DNA of 64,000 bases. It comes from Symsagittifera roscoffensis. Taxonomy: Eukaryota > Xenacoelomorpha > Acoela > Convolutidae. The notes below the pieces were generated by a model that had not been told where the DNA came from, did not search any database, and saw only the letters and a program-made list of their open reading frames with translations. A program made the translations under genes and the position numbers. The stretch covers positions 93,037,845-93,101,844 of the forward strand of contig NC_087062.1 of NCBI RefSeq assembly GCF_963678635.1. The letters run 5' to 3'. This document shows, piece by piece, positions 1-11,008 of this stretch (position 1 is the stretch's first letter; each line of letters begins with the position of its first letter).

Positions 1-480
1 AGCAAAAACTGTACAATAAAATAGTTTCTTTTCTTTCCACTTCCTTAACCAAATTATAGTCGGAACTTTAAAGTGACCTGGTAAGTAATTTTACTTTTTC
101 TATAATTACAATACATTCACAATTTGAGGGTTTCAGTTATTTGTTACTCGGCTGGGGAGGGGAAAGGGGGGTTGATATGTGAAAGAGCCAATATTTCCGC
201 TTTTTACTAAATTTGCTTTGATAAGAACTAGGTTTCGGTATTGATAAGAACTAGGATGAAGCAAACTTAATATGGAGCTAGAATGTTGATCAAATATGTA
301 AAAATCTTTCAAAAACGTGCTTCAAAAAGAAGTCAAGTTTGCTCTGAACATCTTAAAAAACCAAGTTTTTTCACCTTCCAAGTCGTATCAGAAGCAAAAC
401 TGCAAACAAAGACATAATAACTGGTATTTATTGCAATGGTACGCTGATTTTGATTTGATTTGATTTGCTAACTGGGTTTG

Positions 481-613
481 ATGTCCAGTGAACCAAGTGA
501 CAGAGCTCCTACTACACTCGCACACAAAAAACGGGTAAAACGCAAGGATAAAGCACCATACGCAAACAATAAAATGGACGAAAAATACGATAATCAACTT
601 CCCGAACAACAAG
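481..613 (+). CDS. Candidate first coding exon 'a' of an ABCG transporter (copy A)
   Basis: An ATG at 481 has an in-frame TAA just upstream (469-471), so it is a credible start. The reading frame gives 44 codons plus one base: MSSEPSDRAPTTLAHKKRVK, then a lysine-rich stretch and a Q/E/D-rich end (NQLPEQQ). It stops at a donor-like AAG|GTCAGA, leaving phase 1. Against copy B (25,167-25,299) I see three base changes: two are synonymous (CCA/CCT, GAC/GAT) and one is conservative (Asp/Glu). Flanking non-coding DNA diverges more and has indels. The phase fits the acceptor at 60,306. The product would be a cytosolic, basic, disordered N-terminal tail with no recognised domain. It could instead belong to an unrelated gene. 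Confidence 0.5.
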
Positions 614-937
614 GTCAGAACTTTACATTGCACTTTATTTTCCGTCTCCTTTGACCTCAGAGTAGAGACAATTACTTAAGTTCAGTAAAAATATTCATTG
701 CTAATGAAAAGTGTTTGATCAAAAGTTTGGTTCAAAATTTTGTGAAGCGAATTTTTTTTCCATGTGAACGAAGAGTGAAGTTACAGATTTTTCACATCTA
801 ATCACAATTTGCAAATTAATTTCTATTTGAAAAACAAAGTCAACCTAAATTTTACAAAAGATTTCACAGGACTAAAATTTTGAATCGACAAACTTCTTCG
901 CTCGATTTGGTCAATGTTGGGCATTTTTGAATATATA

Positions 938-1527
938 CACTAAAGGACAAAAATAAGCGCAAATTTGTTATTTTACTCTCAAAAATGCCTGCTTTCAATA
1001 TCTATTTTGGACAAAACTTCCTGTGAAATTCAGTTCACTTTTTACATAGACGAAGAACAAATGATCGGAACTACCCTATATGAAACTATCAATATTCGGT
1101 ATTAATGACTTACCAATCTTATCCGGGTCTGAAAATGCCAGTTTTTCTTATCTGTTCTCACTTTTTTTATTTCGCGTAAAAAAGTAAGAAGCATCTGAGT
1201 TTAGTAAAGTTTTCACACTGATTGTTTCAATTTTCTCGCTGAGAATGCTTCACGTCGCATGAAAAATTTTTTACTCCGTTTATTCAAAACTGTTTTCACT
1301 ATGATGCAAAAACTTAGTTCAGATGAGGAAAACTGGCATTTCAGACCCGGAATAAATTGGTCATTAAAACCGAATATTGATAGTTTCATAGAGGTTAGCT
1401 CTGATCATTCGCTCTTGTTCTATGTAAAATTTTTACTAAATTTCAAAGGAAGTTTTGTTCAAATGGGACTTGAAAGCAGGCGCTTTGGAGAAAAAAATCC
1501 TGAATTTGCGCCTAAATTTGTCCACTT
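938..1527. mobile_element. Foldback MITE with CACTAAAGGACAAA ends
   Basis: The left arm begins CACTAAAGGACAAAAATAAG after TATA. The sequence from about 1,310 to 1,527 is its inverted complement (ATTTGCGCCTAAATTTGTCC...). Shared arm blocks include TCCGGGTCTGAAAATGCCAG and its complement CTGGCATTTCAGACCCGG. In copy B (25,626-26,217) the ends are clean: TA|CACTAAAGG ... CCACTTGTG|TA. This gives a TA target duplication, typical of Tc1/mariner-type non-autonomous elements. No transposase is encoded. The right terminus in copy A is slightly altered. The 93-codon ORF across the right arm is incidental. Confidence 0.7.
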
Positions 1528-1727
1528 TGCGCCTACTTAAAAAATAATAAAACTTTCTTATAACTCTACGAACTTTATGGAAAGAAATTTTATGAAAAAG
1601 TTCTATGATCTAATGAAAAGATTTAAATGAAAAATCGATTGTTTTAAGCAATTTTAATTATACATTTACAAAAAAACCACTTGCATTCATTTTTTGCTTA
1701 CAAAATTAAAACAATTTGCTTACCGAC
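1528..1727. other. AT-rich spacer, no gene seen
   Basis: Homopolymer-rich A/T sequence between the foldback element and the next exon, present in both copies. There is an in-frame TAA at 1,707 ahead of the ATG at 1,728. I see no AG acceptor with a pyrimidine tract just before that ATG, which supports the next exon being a first exon. Confidence 0.5.
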
Positions 1728-1896
1728 ATGGCAAATTACGTTAAAAGCTACGGGTCGACTGCCGCGATTGCTTACGACGATGAGAAGAATGTTTCAGCTG
1801 TCAATAAGGATTCCGACTCCACCTCAAAGAAGGGGGTTTCTGTCGTCACATCAGACACTCCTAGTCCCAATGTTAGTACCCAGCTTCGCTCTTTCG
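1728..1896 (+). CDS. Candidate first coding exon 'b' of an ABCG transporter (copy A)
   Basis: An ATG at 1,728 opens 56 codons plus one base, starting MANYVKSYGSTAAIAYDDEK and continuing with a Ser/Thr/Asp-rich tail (SDSTSKKGVSVVTSDTPSP). It ends at TTTCG|GTAATC, leaving phase 1. The block is GC-rich and codon-like compared with its surroundings. Only one base differs from copy B over 169 bp (AAT/AAC, synonymous), much better conservation than the neighbouring DNA. Phase 1 matches the acceptor at 60,306, so exons 'a' and 'b' could be alternative first exons giving different N-termini. If the intron is not removed, the frame runs on to a TAA at 1,932-1,934, so a small stand-alone 68-aa protein is the alternative. 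No known domain is visible. Confidence 0.6.
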
Positions 1897-1904
1897 GTAA
1901 TCGT

Positions 1905-3362
1905 TCAAATGTTTACACTATTAGGCAAAATTAAGCATAAACTAAGGATTTTACTCTCTTAAATGCCTGTTTTCAATGTTCAATTTGGACATTTCCTTCA
2001 AAATTCGTTAAATTTTTACATTGACCGAGACCAAATGATCAGAGCTATACCATCTATGAAAGTATCAATATTTGATTTCAATGACTTACCGATGTAATCC
2101 GGGTCTGAAAATGCCAGTTTTCCTCTTCTGCACTAATTTTTCTACTTCGCGTGATTAAGTAACAAAACTTTGCGTGCAGTTCCAAAATGTACATTGAAAA
2201 CACGCAATTTGGAGAGTAAAATCTTGGAGTTGCGTTTTTTTGTCCACTGGTGTACGATAATGGTTTCGTTAGAAGCCTCGCATAGAAGTGTGGTCCCGAT
2301 AAGCTACCTACATCAGTGGACAAAATGTTTGGGTTTTTATCTCTAAAATTCCCGTTTTCAAGGATGATTGTGAACAACTTTCACGAAGAATTTAGAAAAA
2401 AAATTTTACATAGACCAAAAGCAAATGATCAGAATTGCATTTTGGGAAATTATCAAAGCTTGGTTTCAAAGACTTACTAGTTTTTTAGGTCTTTAGGTTT
2501 TCGACTTTTGAACTACGGTTTGCATCGTTGTAAACTCTTTCTCAAAAATGTGGAGAGAAAATGTTTACATTCTTGAACTATTCTTAGCAATTTTTTTGAA
2601 TTGTTCAGCGTGATAACATTACTAAACTCGGCTGGCTCTCACAATTACACGCATTTTCAGCATTTCAGTGCAGATGGCGAAATCTGGCATTTTCAGACCC
2701 AGAAAAAATTGAAAAGTTTTTGAAATTGAATTTCAATAACTTCATAGTAGGCAGCTGTGATTTACATAGACCGAGACCAAGTGCTCAGAGCTGCCTCAAT
2801 GAAGTTACACAAGCGGACATAATTAAGCGCAAAGTCTAGATTTTACTCTGTAAAATGCCTAATTTCAATGTACATTTTGGACAACATTTCCTTCGAATTT
2901 CAGCAAAATTTGTACATAGATCGAGAGTAAATGAGCGGAGCTACCATCAGTGACAGTATCAATATCTGATTTTAATGACTTACCATTGTAATCTGGGACT
3001 AAAAATGCCAGATATTGGAGTGAACTATTTCTCGAATAAGAGGAGTGAAAAAATTGTTCATGGGACGTGAAAATTTTTCAGCAAGAAGACTGAATTCATC
3101 ACTTTGAAAACTCTGCTGAAAAGACTGACTTACAGTTTCACGCGGTTTGAAAAACATAGTGCAGATAATGAAATCTGGCTATTTCAGAAACGGATTGAAC
3201 CAAACTTTGATAAAGTTCATAGAGGGCAGCTATGATCAATTGCTCTTGTTCCATGTGAAAATTTGCTGGCATTCGAAATAAAAATTGTCCAAAACGAAAT
3301 TTGAAACAGCCAATTTAAAGAGTAAAAATTGATTTTGCGCTTAACTTTGTCCACTAGTGTAA
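1905..3362. mobile_element. Cluster of three related foldback MITEs/remnants
   Basis: Three further units share blocks with the element at 938. The first runs about 1,940-2,256 and ends TTTTGTCCACTGGTGTA. The second begins near 2,311 (CAGTGGACAAAATGTTTGGG). The third runs about 2,816-3,360, from CGGACATAATTAAGCGCAAA to GCGCTTAACTTTGTCCACTA. Each carries the CAGACCC...CCAG core in one or both orientations and the 'CATAGACC...CAAATGATC' block. They are older and more diverged than the 938 element. The same array recurs in copy B (27,514-28,922). Confidence 0.55.
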
Positions 3363-6300
3363 TAAAGCTGATTAAAAAATTTTGACACATATTTTTTTGG
3401 TTTTCGTTCACTTAAAGAGTTTCAAGGAGAATTCAAATGGTCTGGCAGGACCACAGTTTAAAAAGATTTTGAATGTGATTCTTCAATACTACCACGCAAG
3501 GACTGTTGTTTCCCAATCGTGAATTTTTTAAATGATTTTTTCAAAAACGTTTACTGTTTTTAGCTTTTTCGTGATACACTTTTTTATGATGCCTATTTGA
3601 AAAGAGGCATTTTAGAGTGCAACTTTTGTTTTTGATTTAAGTAATGCTTTTGCTTAAGTTTGAATAAATTTATTAGAGATAGCTACTCAAAGCAAACTTG
3701 TAAAGGGGTAAAAATCAGAATTTGCTTATAGTTTTCTCAACAAGGAAAAATTTGACAACTTTTTCTCAAACCAGGTAAGAATTTCAATCATTTTGTAATG
3801 AAAAGTTGTTCAAGGTACTTCTTGCAAACTGGAGTTTCAAAACATGAACAGCTAGCTTTGAATTGTATTTTGTGCAGTATTATATTTAAATGTTATGCTG
3901 TGGGCTGATAGCTGCCAGTTTTTCACTTCAAAAAAATATTTTAGAAAAACATCCGAACGCAACCAAACATTTGGTAGGGTTATTTTAATTTTTTTCTTTG
4001 GAATTAAATAAAAATTTTTGAAATTATAATCACAATTGATAGCTATAAAAAATGCAATTTGCAATTAAAAGTTTTCAAGAAGAGAAAAACTGAATTAGAC
4101 TAGAAATTTTTGGAAATTTTCCAACCAGTAAGTAAATAAATATTTGAGCCAATTTTGTCAACATGGCTTTAAGAGATCAATATCTCCTGTATGGTTTTGA
4201 AAAAACATCGAAAAAATAAGAGATGTGTTTTAAATTAAAGAAATGAAAATACTTTTCGGATTAAGAACAAATAAGTTGGTTTTATGTTGTATTTTTTCAA
4301 TTAAAATCAGTTTGATTACCATAATTTATCATAAAAGTTTCTACATATAATTTATTTAGACTACAATTTTTTCCCGTTTTTCAGCTACCCTTTGCGTTGC
4401 TTTTTTGTTAAATCTTATAGTTTTTCATGAATTGAACTTTCTAACAAAATTTTTCAAATTGTGGACAAACCTAAAATTTAACTCGACTTTATTCTATAAA
4501 ATGTCTTTTTAAGAGTGAAAGAAAATAGGTCAGACTCTTTTACTGATTGCTATGTTTTTTTTCGATTTTTCCGGGGAAAACCTTAAAGTTTGTTCAGGCT
4601 CAAATTTATTTTTTGAAATCTTTTTAAATGCACTTATTGAAAACAAATCAAAATCCGCTATTGAACAGCAAAGGTAAAGAAATCCAAGAAATTTAGTTTC
4701 CAAAGTGGAGTTTACTTTTCCGATTTCCCAGCCAGATAAAAATTTTGTATATTGATCTAGTTTTCTGAAATTGGGTTATTTTATCAAAAAAAACTATCAA
4801 TCACACATTATTCGAGAAATTCTAAAAGTTTTAAAGGTTTTTTGCTAGAAAACATTTGAAATTTTAAAATAATGAGTCAGTGTTTTTTTCTTTTTACTTG
4901 CGTTCATTGACTCATTTTTAATTGTCTGTTGGCTTGGCAATGTTATGATATTTGGAATTTGAGTGAAATTTGGCCTATTTTGAATCCCACAATTTTCAAC
5001 TCATCTCAGCAAGCTTCCTGAAAGGTATACAAGTATTTTATTTCAACAAAAATTCAAATTTTTGTTGATGATAGAAACGATAAAAAACTGCGCAAAGTTT
5101 TATCAGACAAGGTATTGGCGAATCCGACATCTTTGGAGGCTTTGTTTCATCTGAGAAACCTTGTCAGAAGTTAACAGCTAGATGATAGCTCAGATGATTA
5201 TCAACTACCTGATGATCAAATTTGTCCTTGCTAATAGATATTTCTGGGACTTAGAGCTGAGTTTTTGTTTCATGTTGTCAGTAGTGTATCGAAAGCTACG
5301 TGTTTAGAGTCGTGTTTTTCTCTCCATAAATGAGACGTTTTATTTGAATCCCGAGCGATAGCATAAAAACTTTCAGCAGTGAGAAATTTTTCTCGAATAG
5401 GTCGAGTAAGCAATATGTTCAAGCAATAGGAAACAATCTCAGTGAAAAAATCAATTGACAATTGTAATAATTTTTTGCACTTGGGATTAACTTTTTATAA
5501 CAGTTTTTTTCTTCTTTCTTTCTTTCTTTTTATTCTTTCTATTCTGATTGTAATATATATTTTTGCTTTTTTCTATTCATTTTGTTAACCACTATTGATA
5601 CTTTTATAGAGGGTAGCTAAGGTTATTGATTTTGTTGAAAATGAACATTATGCTAGAAATTTAAGTATTTTGTCCAGCAGTCCGAGAAAAACATGAACTT
5701 CGCAAGGCTTAAACTTTTCTTTTAAAATAAAAATGAGAATCCTTAAAGGTAGTGAATACTCTTATTTAAGTCTTAGTGATTTTGTTTTTTTTTAAATTTA
5801 TTTTTCAGGAAAAAAGCTTAAAAGGCTTCGAAATCGATGGAGTGCACTTTGGTATATTAGTTATTTTGAGTTCAGTTCAAATTAATTTGCTTAAGGATAG
5901 GTAAAATGCGCTTTCCAATTACAGTTGGACAAAGAAAAGGTGAAAAAATTTTAGTTTCGGAAGTGAAACTCAATTTTAAGATTTACCAGCGGAATAAAAA
6001 ATTAAAGTATTGCTCCAGTTTTCTCAAACTGTATTACCTTAACCAAAAATAAGTCATACCTAGATTGGTTCAAATTATCTCAGAAATTGGTTTCGAATAG
6101 TTTTTGGCTAATAAAATGTTGAAAAAGAAATCAATTTTGAATTTTTTTCTTTTTTGTCCACAGCCAAATTATACTTTGAGAATTTTGAAGAATAAAAATT
6201 TAAAATAATCGGGGTTTTTCCCTAAAATTAAGGTGGCACGCTTTTGAATGTAAATTATTTTACCGAGCCTAAATATTTTGTGCTTACACTTAACGCTTAA

Positions 6301-6455
6301 ATAGATTTAAAAACTACAAAAGCGCAAACAATTCAGTCTACAAAATTGCCCACCTACCATTTTGAACTGTAAAAAGATATAAATTAAAGCATCCTAATCT
6401 CAAAAGTAATCGCAAAAATCATTGTATTTTCGACTTTTGAAGAATATAAGAGAAT

Positions 6456-6608
6456 ATGAAACTGGTTGTTATCAAAGCAATTTCAGCAATCAAAAAGACT
6501 CATGCAATTGGAGTTTTCTACAAGAAGTTTCGGAGTATTTGCGCGGTGCAGAAAATGCAAACACCTGAGCCAATTTTCATTACGGGGTGCAATCAGGAAA
6601 GTAGTTAA
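6456..6608 (+). CDS. Small unassigned ORF, 50 aa
   Basis: ATG at 6,456 to TAA at 6,606. The product begins MKLVVIKAISAIKKTHAIGV and ends PEPIFITGCNQESS, a balanced composition unusual for this background. The frame is intact in copy B (near 32,023-32,175). However, the changes I count are mostly replacements (I/T, H/R, V/I, Q/R) with one silent change, so selection is not evident. An overlapping 60-codon frame exists but looks less protein-like. It could be a decayed exon or chance. Unrecognised. Confidence 0.2.
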   Translation: MKLVVIKAISAIKKTHAIGVFYKKFRSICAVQKMQTPEPIFITGCNQESS

Positions 6609-7091
6609 AGTTAGAATGAGACAATTTTTGATCGCCTACTTATTATAATAAACAGGAGTATTCAATTGGTGGTATATTGAAAAAGGCACAGAAGTAGTAT
6701 TGATATCAGTGACATGTGCAAGATTTTTTCAATAACAATGTTTGGGTGGTTTGTCTAACAAATGAAAAATTTTTTGTCATTTTTGTTATGTCAAATTGAT
6801 ATTCCGAGCTCCCCAAAATTTCTATAAAAACTTCATTTTGCATAAAGTTAGATTATAGCATGCAAATTGTTGAAGTAGAAGGCCAGAAGGCCAAAATGGT
6901 TTAAACAAAAAATTACAGTATCTTTTTGGAGCTCACTTTGGTGTAAAATTTGCATTTTTTCCCAGGTTTCTCAGGAACAAAAAAAACTATCTTGATCCAT
7001 TTTCTTTTTCTAATTTGGGTTGTTCTAGGAAATTAGAGCCAATCAGCCGCTCTTAAAAACGCAAGATCCTGAATGTGATATACATTCTTCT

Positions 7092-7322
7092 TTATTTCAA
7101 AAAATGGAAAATGTTCAATTGCTTTTTTTGTTTGAATGTCAGTTTCAGTTTTGAACTAATGCGTTCACATATTTTATTTGCCGCAAACTGTGTTTTTAAG
7201 CATTGAGCAGTCTCGGTTTTGGTTTGCTTGATAAAAATACCAGCCGCAACAACATAAAAGTCAGTCGTATTAGGGCCAAACACTGTACTGTAACCCGACT
7301 GTACTGTAGGGTGCTTAAACAT
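7092..7322 (-). CDS. Small unassigned minus-strand ORF, 76 aa
   Basis: The product starts MFKHPTVQSGYSTVFGPNTT and contains a Lys/Gln-rich second half. Copy B (32,695-32,892) keeps the frame through a 3-base deletion (…QSSYSVFGPNTT…), an indel that respects the reading frame. Several replacements are also present. It has no known domain and no obvious splice partner on this strand. It may be a fossil exon; chance is possible. Confidence 0.2.
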   Translation of the reverse strand: MFKHPTVQSGYSTVFGPNTTDFYVVAAGIFIKQTKTETAQCLKTQFAANKICERISSKLKLTFKQKKQLNIFHFLK

Positions 7323-8084
7323 AGATTGTTTTCAAAATTTTTAATAGATTTGAACGAAAAAAATCAAATTTTTCATAATTTTCTGATTTCGAAAGTTTCT
7401 CAAATAACCAATACAAACTACAAAACGATACATTTAGAATCTATTTATACAAAATTTGGATTGATAAGCGTGCCTAACTTGAATTGGGATATTTTATGGG
7501 CTAAATTTCACTTCTTTTACTACTTTTGCTAGAAGAAAAAAAAATTGAAGTTTTGCGGGTTTTAATCATTCCAATGTTGCCGATTTTAAACTTTTGTAAT
7601 TTCCTACAATAGTGAAAACTGAAATTAAAGTAGTTTTCGTACTATGCGGCTAAAATATCATTATTTCATTTTTAAGAGGATTTTTTTCAAAAATCTGTCA
7701 ACAATGGCTAACTAAATAGTCAAAATTGTCAAAACTGAATAAAGAAACAATCACAGGCATGAAAGTTTCATTGAAAGAGCTGAAAAAAAAATATTTCAAA
7801 GACACTCAGTTTTGTCGAGTTCTTCCCAAAATACTGAAGGCTTCACATTGATAAAAGCAGTTTAGCCAGGTTTTAGATATTAAATTTTTGTTACCAAGAC
7901 TATTTCGAGAGATTTTGATATCTTAATGCGTATGCAAGTCCTCAATTTACACAAACACGTTCAATTTCCGCTTAATAGTCCAAATAGTAGTTTTTTATAG
8001 ATTCAATGAACGCAGTTGAGTTCAATTGAATTTTGTCTGCTGAAAGTGACGTACGTAAATAGCAGTCTCCAAATACAAACGTGG

Positions 8085-8895
8085 AAATGGCGCAAAAAAT
8101 GTGAACGACTTCTAGTTTCGAAAGTTAAATTGAGTTTTAAGATTTCCCAGCGGAATAAAAACTTTACCTATTGATCCAGTTATCTCAACTTGGGTTCAAC
8201 TTGTCAAAAAAGCACCAATCATAATTTTTTCTAGAAATTCAAAGAGCGTAAAGGGCATTTATTTTTGTTCCGCCGACTTTCGATACGAAAGTAACGGAAT
8301 ATTTGTGCGCGGGGTGGGTTTTTTTTCTTCAGACAAATTTCGACTTTTTAACTAGCCATTTTTGACGGATTTTTTAAATATCATTCGAAAGCCATTGTTG
8401 TCCTGAACTTAAATTTGAAAAAATATTTTACCTGTGATCATTTTTCGTAAAGTTATGAGGGTTTAAAAATTGCCATTTTGGCCATTTTGACCAATTTGGG
8501 ACAATTAACGCGCGATATAATTCGCGCTATTAACGCGTAAGCGGAGAATTAATCCGTGTTTTAAATCGTTCCAAATTGATTGAACGAAGTTTATTTGCCA
8601 TAAATGATTCGTTACAAGGAGCTAAATCTATGTTTTGTACTTTATATGGCGTGGGGGGATGATTTTCATAAAAAATTTCAAAATTTGGAAAAAAAATTCA
8701 TTTTATTTTATAAATTTTTATGTTATTACTGCTGCTTCATAAACCTTAAAAGGCATTCGGAACATTTAGGGCTTCGCCCTGATACGAGCAATCGTGTTTT
8801 CTTTGAAACTCGAAAGTTAGGATTTCTTTAGTGTTTTTTTGTTTTTTGCGTTCATTACTTTTTTTTCCAACTGTCAGGTGGCCATAATTTCTGTT
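8085..8895 (+). repeat. Hairpin-ended ~300-bp repeat, interrupted by a Helentron-like insertion
   Basis: The repeat begins GCGCAAAAAATGTGAACGA, then TTCGAAAGTT, 'TTCCCAGCGGAATAAAAA', 'TATTGATCCAG' and 'AAAAAAGC-CCAATCAT'. After the insertion at 8,267-8,796 it resumes with TTTGAAACTCGAAAGTTAGG and ends at the hairpin CAACTGTCAGGTGG. Copy B at 33,655-33,915 is the same repeat without the insertion. Confidence 0.7.
8267..8796 (+). mobile_element. Helentron-like non-autonomous element, copy-A specific
   Basis: The 5' end is GTTCCGCCGACTTTCGATAC, a variant of the family start GTTCCGACTTTCGATACGAA, which folds as ACTTTCG-ATA-CGAAAGT. The 3' end is CGGAACATTTAGGGCTTCGC, then a CCTGATACGAGCAATCGTG-type terminus. 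The 3' CGGAAC is the complement of the 5' GTTCCG and lies subterminally before the hairpin, giving an asymmetric terminal inverted repeat. The body carries TTAACGCGCGATATAATTCG. Copy B lacks it at the matching site near 33,820. It encodes no Rep/helicase, so it would have to be moved in trans. Confidence 0.7.
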
Positions 8896-9006
8896 TTATT
8901 TTTGCGCTTCATACAATTGATCATGTCCAAATTGACTTTTGTTAACAAAGTAGCCTAATTATCTCAACTTCAAATTTGAAATCAAATGTTTTCCTGCAAT
9001 TTTTTG

Positions 9007-9010
9007 ACGT
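9007..9010. other. Empty target site of the LTR element
   Basis: Here the sequence reads TTTTTGACGTCAATTTTATC without interruption. In copy B the LTR element sits between TTTTGACGT (ending 34,123) and ACGTCAATTTTATC (from 44,035). Copy A is therefore the pre-insertion allele or paralogue, and ACGT is the duplicated target. Confidence 0.9.
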
Positions 9011-10649
9011 CAATTTTATCAAAAAATCAAAATCATCTAAAAAAGAAGTGATTTTCCAAATAAATCTAATTCCTAATCTGACGCAAAAGGATATTCAACA
9101 TACTTCGATGATAAGATCGTTTTTTCAAGATGAAAAAATGATTATTAAATTATATTGAATTTTCCAATACACTATGAGTAGTTATGGAAATCTTTTTTGG
9201 CAAAATGTTAAATAAAATAATTCAATCGACTATTTTGAATTGCTACAATACTTGAAGAGTTAACACCCCGTAGTCCAAGCTTAGCATTGCGTCATGGACT
9301 CACTTTCAAACAGAGTTAAAAAAATATATTTTTTGTTTTGGCTGCCAAAAAATCTATATTCACAAAAAGCAACAAATTATTATGTTTAAAAATTAGAAAA
9401 TTCAAAATTGTCACTTCAGTTTTTTTGCATTGTTGGGATCAGACACTAGTTTAGAAAAGTCAACGGCCCGTAGTTCCAACCTACATCACAACAATCATTT
9501 TCTGAGACTAAAAATATAGCGTTTGTTACGTGCTTGCTATAACAGAAAAAAAGTATATTTTTAAAAACTAAAACGAAAACAAGCATGCCAATTGATAAAA
9601 ACAGAGACACTTCTATCAAAAAAAACGCACCGAAGAAATCAATTTTGTTTCTAGAAAAAAAGTGGAAGAATTTAACTCTCTAATTTAGTCACAATGTTTT
9701 ATTCTTTGTTTTTCCAAGAAGGTTCTCAAAATTTATAGTCTCTAAAATAATTTTTTGCGAATTGCTTTTTAAGCTCAATTTAAAGGTTTGAGTTAATTTC
9801 TTAAAGTAACGCAAATTGTTATCTCCAGTACCGAAAATGCAAAGGGAGAGGTTAAAAGAATTTGTCTTGCTGTTTTGAAAACGGAACTCCAGCAGAATGA
9901 AAAGTTACCTAAGTGCTCAGTTCGTTCATATTTGCTTAGTTTCATCAAAAAAAAAAAAAAATGATTGGTAAATTTGGGCTTCAGGTTCAAACACAAAAAC
10001 TAATTTTTAAAAGCCATTGAATAAAGTGCAGACACTTACAGCGTTGCTTTTGATGTTTTTTAGGAAAAATTTTAAATTTTCATCACGCTCAAAATTGATT
10101 TTTCCATCCATGTTGGGTTTAAGATTTCCCTCAAAGTTCACAAGAAGACAAACTAAGCTCTTTATTTCTCTCTGAAGGGGTTAAAAAAATTATGGATTTT
10201 GAAAAACATTTGAGTGACGAAATTTTCCTGGTCATTCGGAGGTTGAAAAATTTTCATGAAAAATTATCTTTTTCCCAGATTTGTTAGAGGTTTTGGGACA
10301 TTTTTCCAACTTTTTGACTTTGTTGATTATGTTTGATTTGTGTGGAATAATTATGATTGCGGTGGTTTTTGATTCAATCAAATTTTGTTTCTTTTGTCAA
10401 AGCATTTTTGACAGAAACTTTTTATAGCAGCTGAACCAGCTAAAAGGGATTGCATCTAGCCTAACTTTCTAAATCAATTGAAGTCGTATTAGTTTTAAGA
10501 TTTTCATTTCAACCACGTGCAAATATCTAACCATAGCATTTTTTCTAAATTCAATAGCAGCAGTTACCAAAATATAGTACCAAGAGATCCCAACAGCAAA
10601 TCTATAGTAATGCAATTGGGATCTTTCGGAGTGTCCTTCGTATGTTCCG
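9011..10649. other. AT-rich spacer, no gene seen
   Basis: Collinear with copy B 44,039-45,851. It includes paired 'CCCGTAGT(T)CCAA' blocks at about 9,267 and 9,468 (ACACCCCGTAGTCCAAGC and CGGCCCGTAGTTCCAACC). The rest is A/T runs with no convincing ORF. Copy B carries a hAT-type MITE here that A lacks. Confidence 0.5.
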
Positions 10650-10748
10650 ATGGATGAAACGTCGTCCTCGTCAGAAATACAGAAATCACAAGATCGAAGA
10701 AAGACCAAGCGCCGTGTTAAAAGAAGTAGATTAACAGGCAACCGATAG
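10650..10748 (+). CDS. Exon-like charged ORF, 32 aa, conserved between copies
   Basis: ATG at 10,650 opens MDETSSSSEIQKSQDRRKTK, then a basic end (RRVKRSRLTGNR) and TAG. In copy B (45,852-45,950) the whole ORF is identical except one silent Lys codon (AAG/AAA), while sequence about 60 bp downstream has large indels. Its Ser/Lys/Arg-rich character resembles the other N-terminal exons. A GT inside it (CGCC|GTGTTA) would leave phase 1, so a further alternative first exon is conceivable, but that is speculation. A 101-aa minus-strand ORF (10,469-10,774) overlaps and is also open in both copies. I cannot exclude that it is the coding strand. Confidence 0.3.
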   Translation: MDETSSSSEIQKSQDRRKTKRRVKRSRLTGNR

Positions 10749-11008
10749 CCCTGCATATCATTTTCTCCTTTCAATTGTTGGAATTTTCATGCGCTACTCA
10801 GCAATATTAAAAGAACTCGAACAAACAGAAGAATTAAATTATTTCCTCGTTGCGACAACTGGTAGACGGCCGGTTGCTCTTTTGCAGCCCCCTTCTTTGA
10901 TTCTTAATGAGGAACGATTTTCTGATAATTAAAAATGATTTTTGCTGTTATCAGTCAATCTAAAACATATAAGCCAGAACGAATTTTTAGCATAGAAGTT
11001 GCGCATTT

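Larger units (their letters stand above)
3363..8084. other. Non-coding AT-rich stretch (probable intron) with small ORFs
   Basis: No recognisable gene. It contains two partial copies of the ~300-bp hairpin-ended repeat (about 4,680-4,960 and 5,925-6,140), a CTTT microsatellite near 5,511-5,540, and three short ORFs described separately. Copy B matches it at 28,923-33,654 with indels. An ORF at 5,270-5,461 (-) of 63 aa is kept open in both copies. However, by eye it shows seven amino-acid changes and only about two silent changes, so I see no sign of selection on the protein. Confidence 0.5.

Noticed and set aside
1259-1540. 93-codon ORF at 1,259 and its relative at 25,989
   Set aside because: It lies across an inverted arm of the foldback MITE, and the reading frame follows the repeat. 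The C-terminus differs by frameshift between copies.
1681-1962. Second frame overlapping the MANYVK exon (93 and 127 codons)
   Set aside because: Overlapping frame of the better-supported ATG exon. In copy B it runs on into the GAGCGGTTT repeats, showing it is incidental.
5511-5540. CTTT microsatellite as a regulatory tract
   Set aside because: Simple slippage repeat in an intronic context, present in both copies with no nearby exon.
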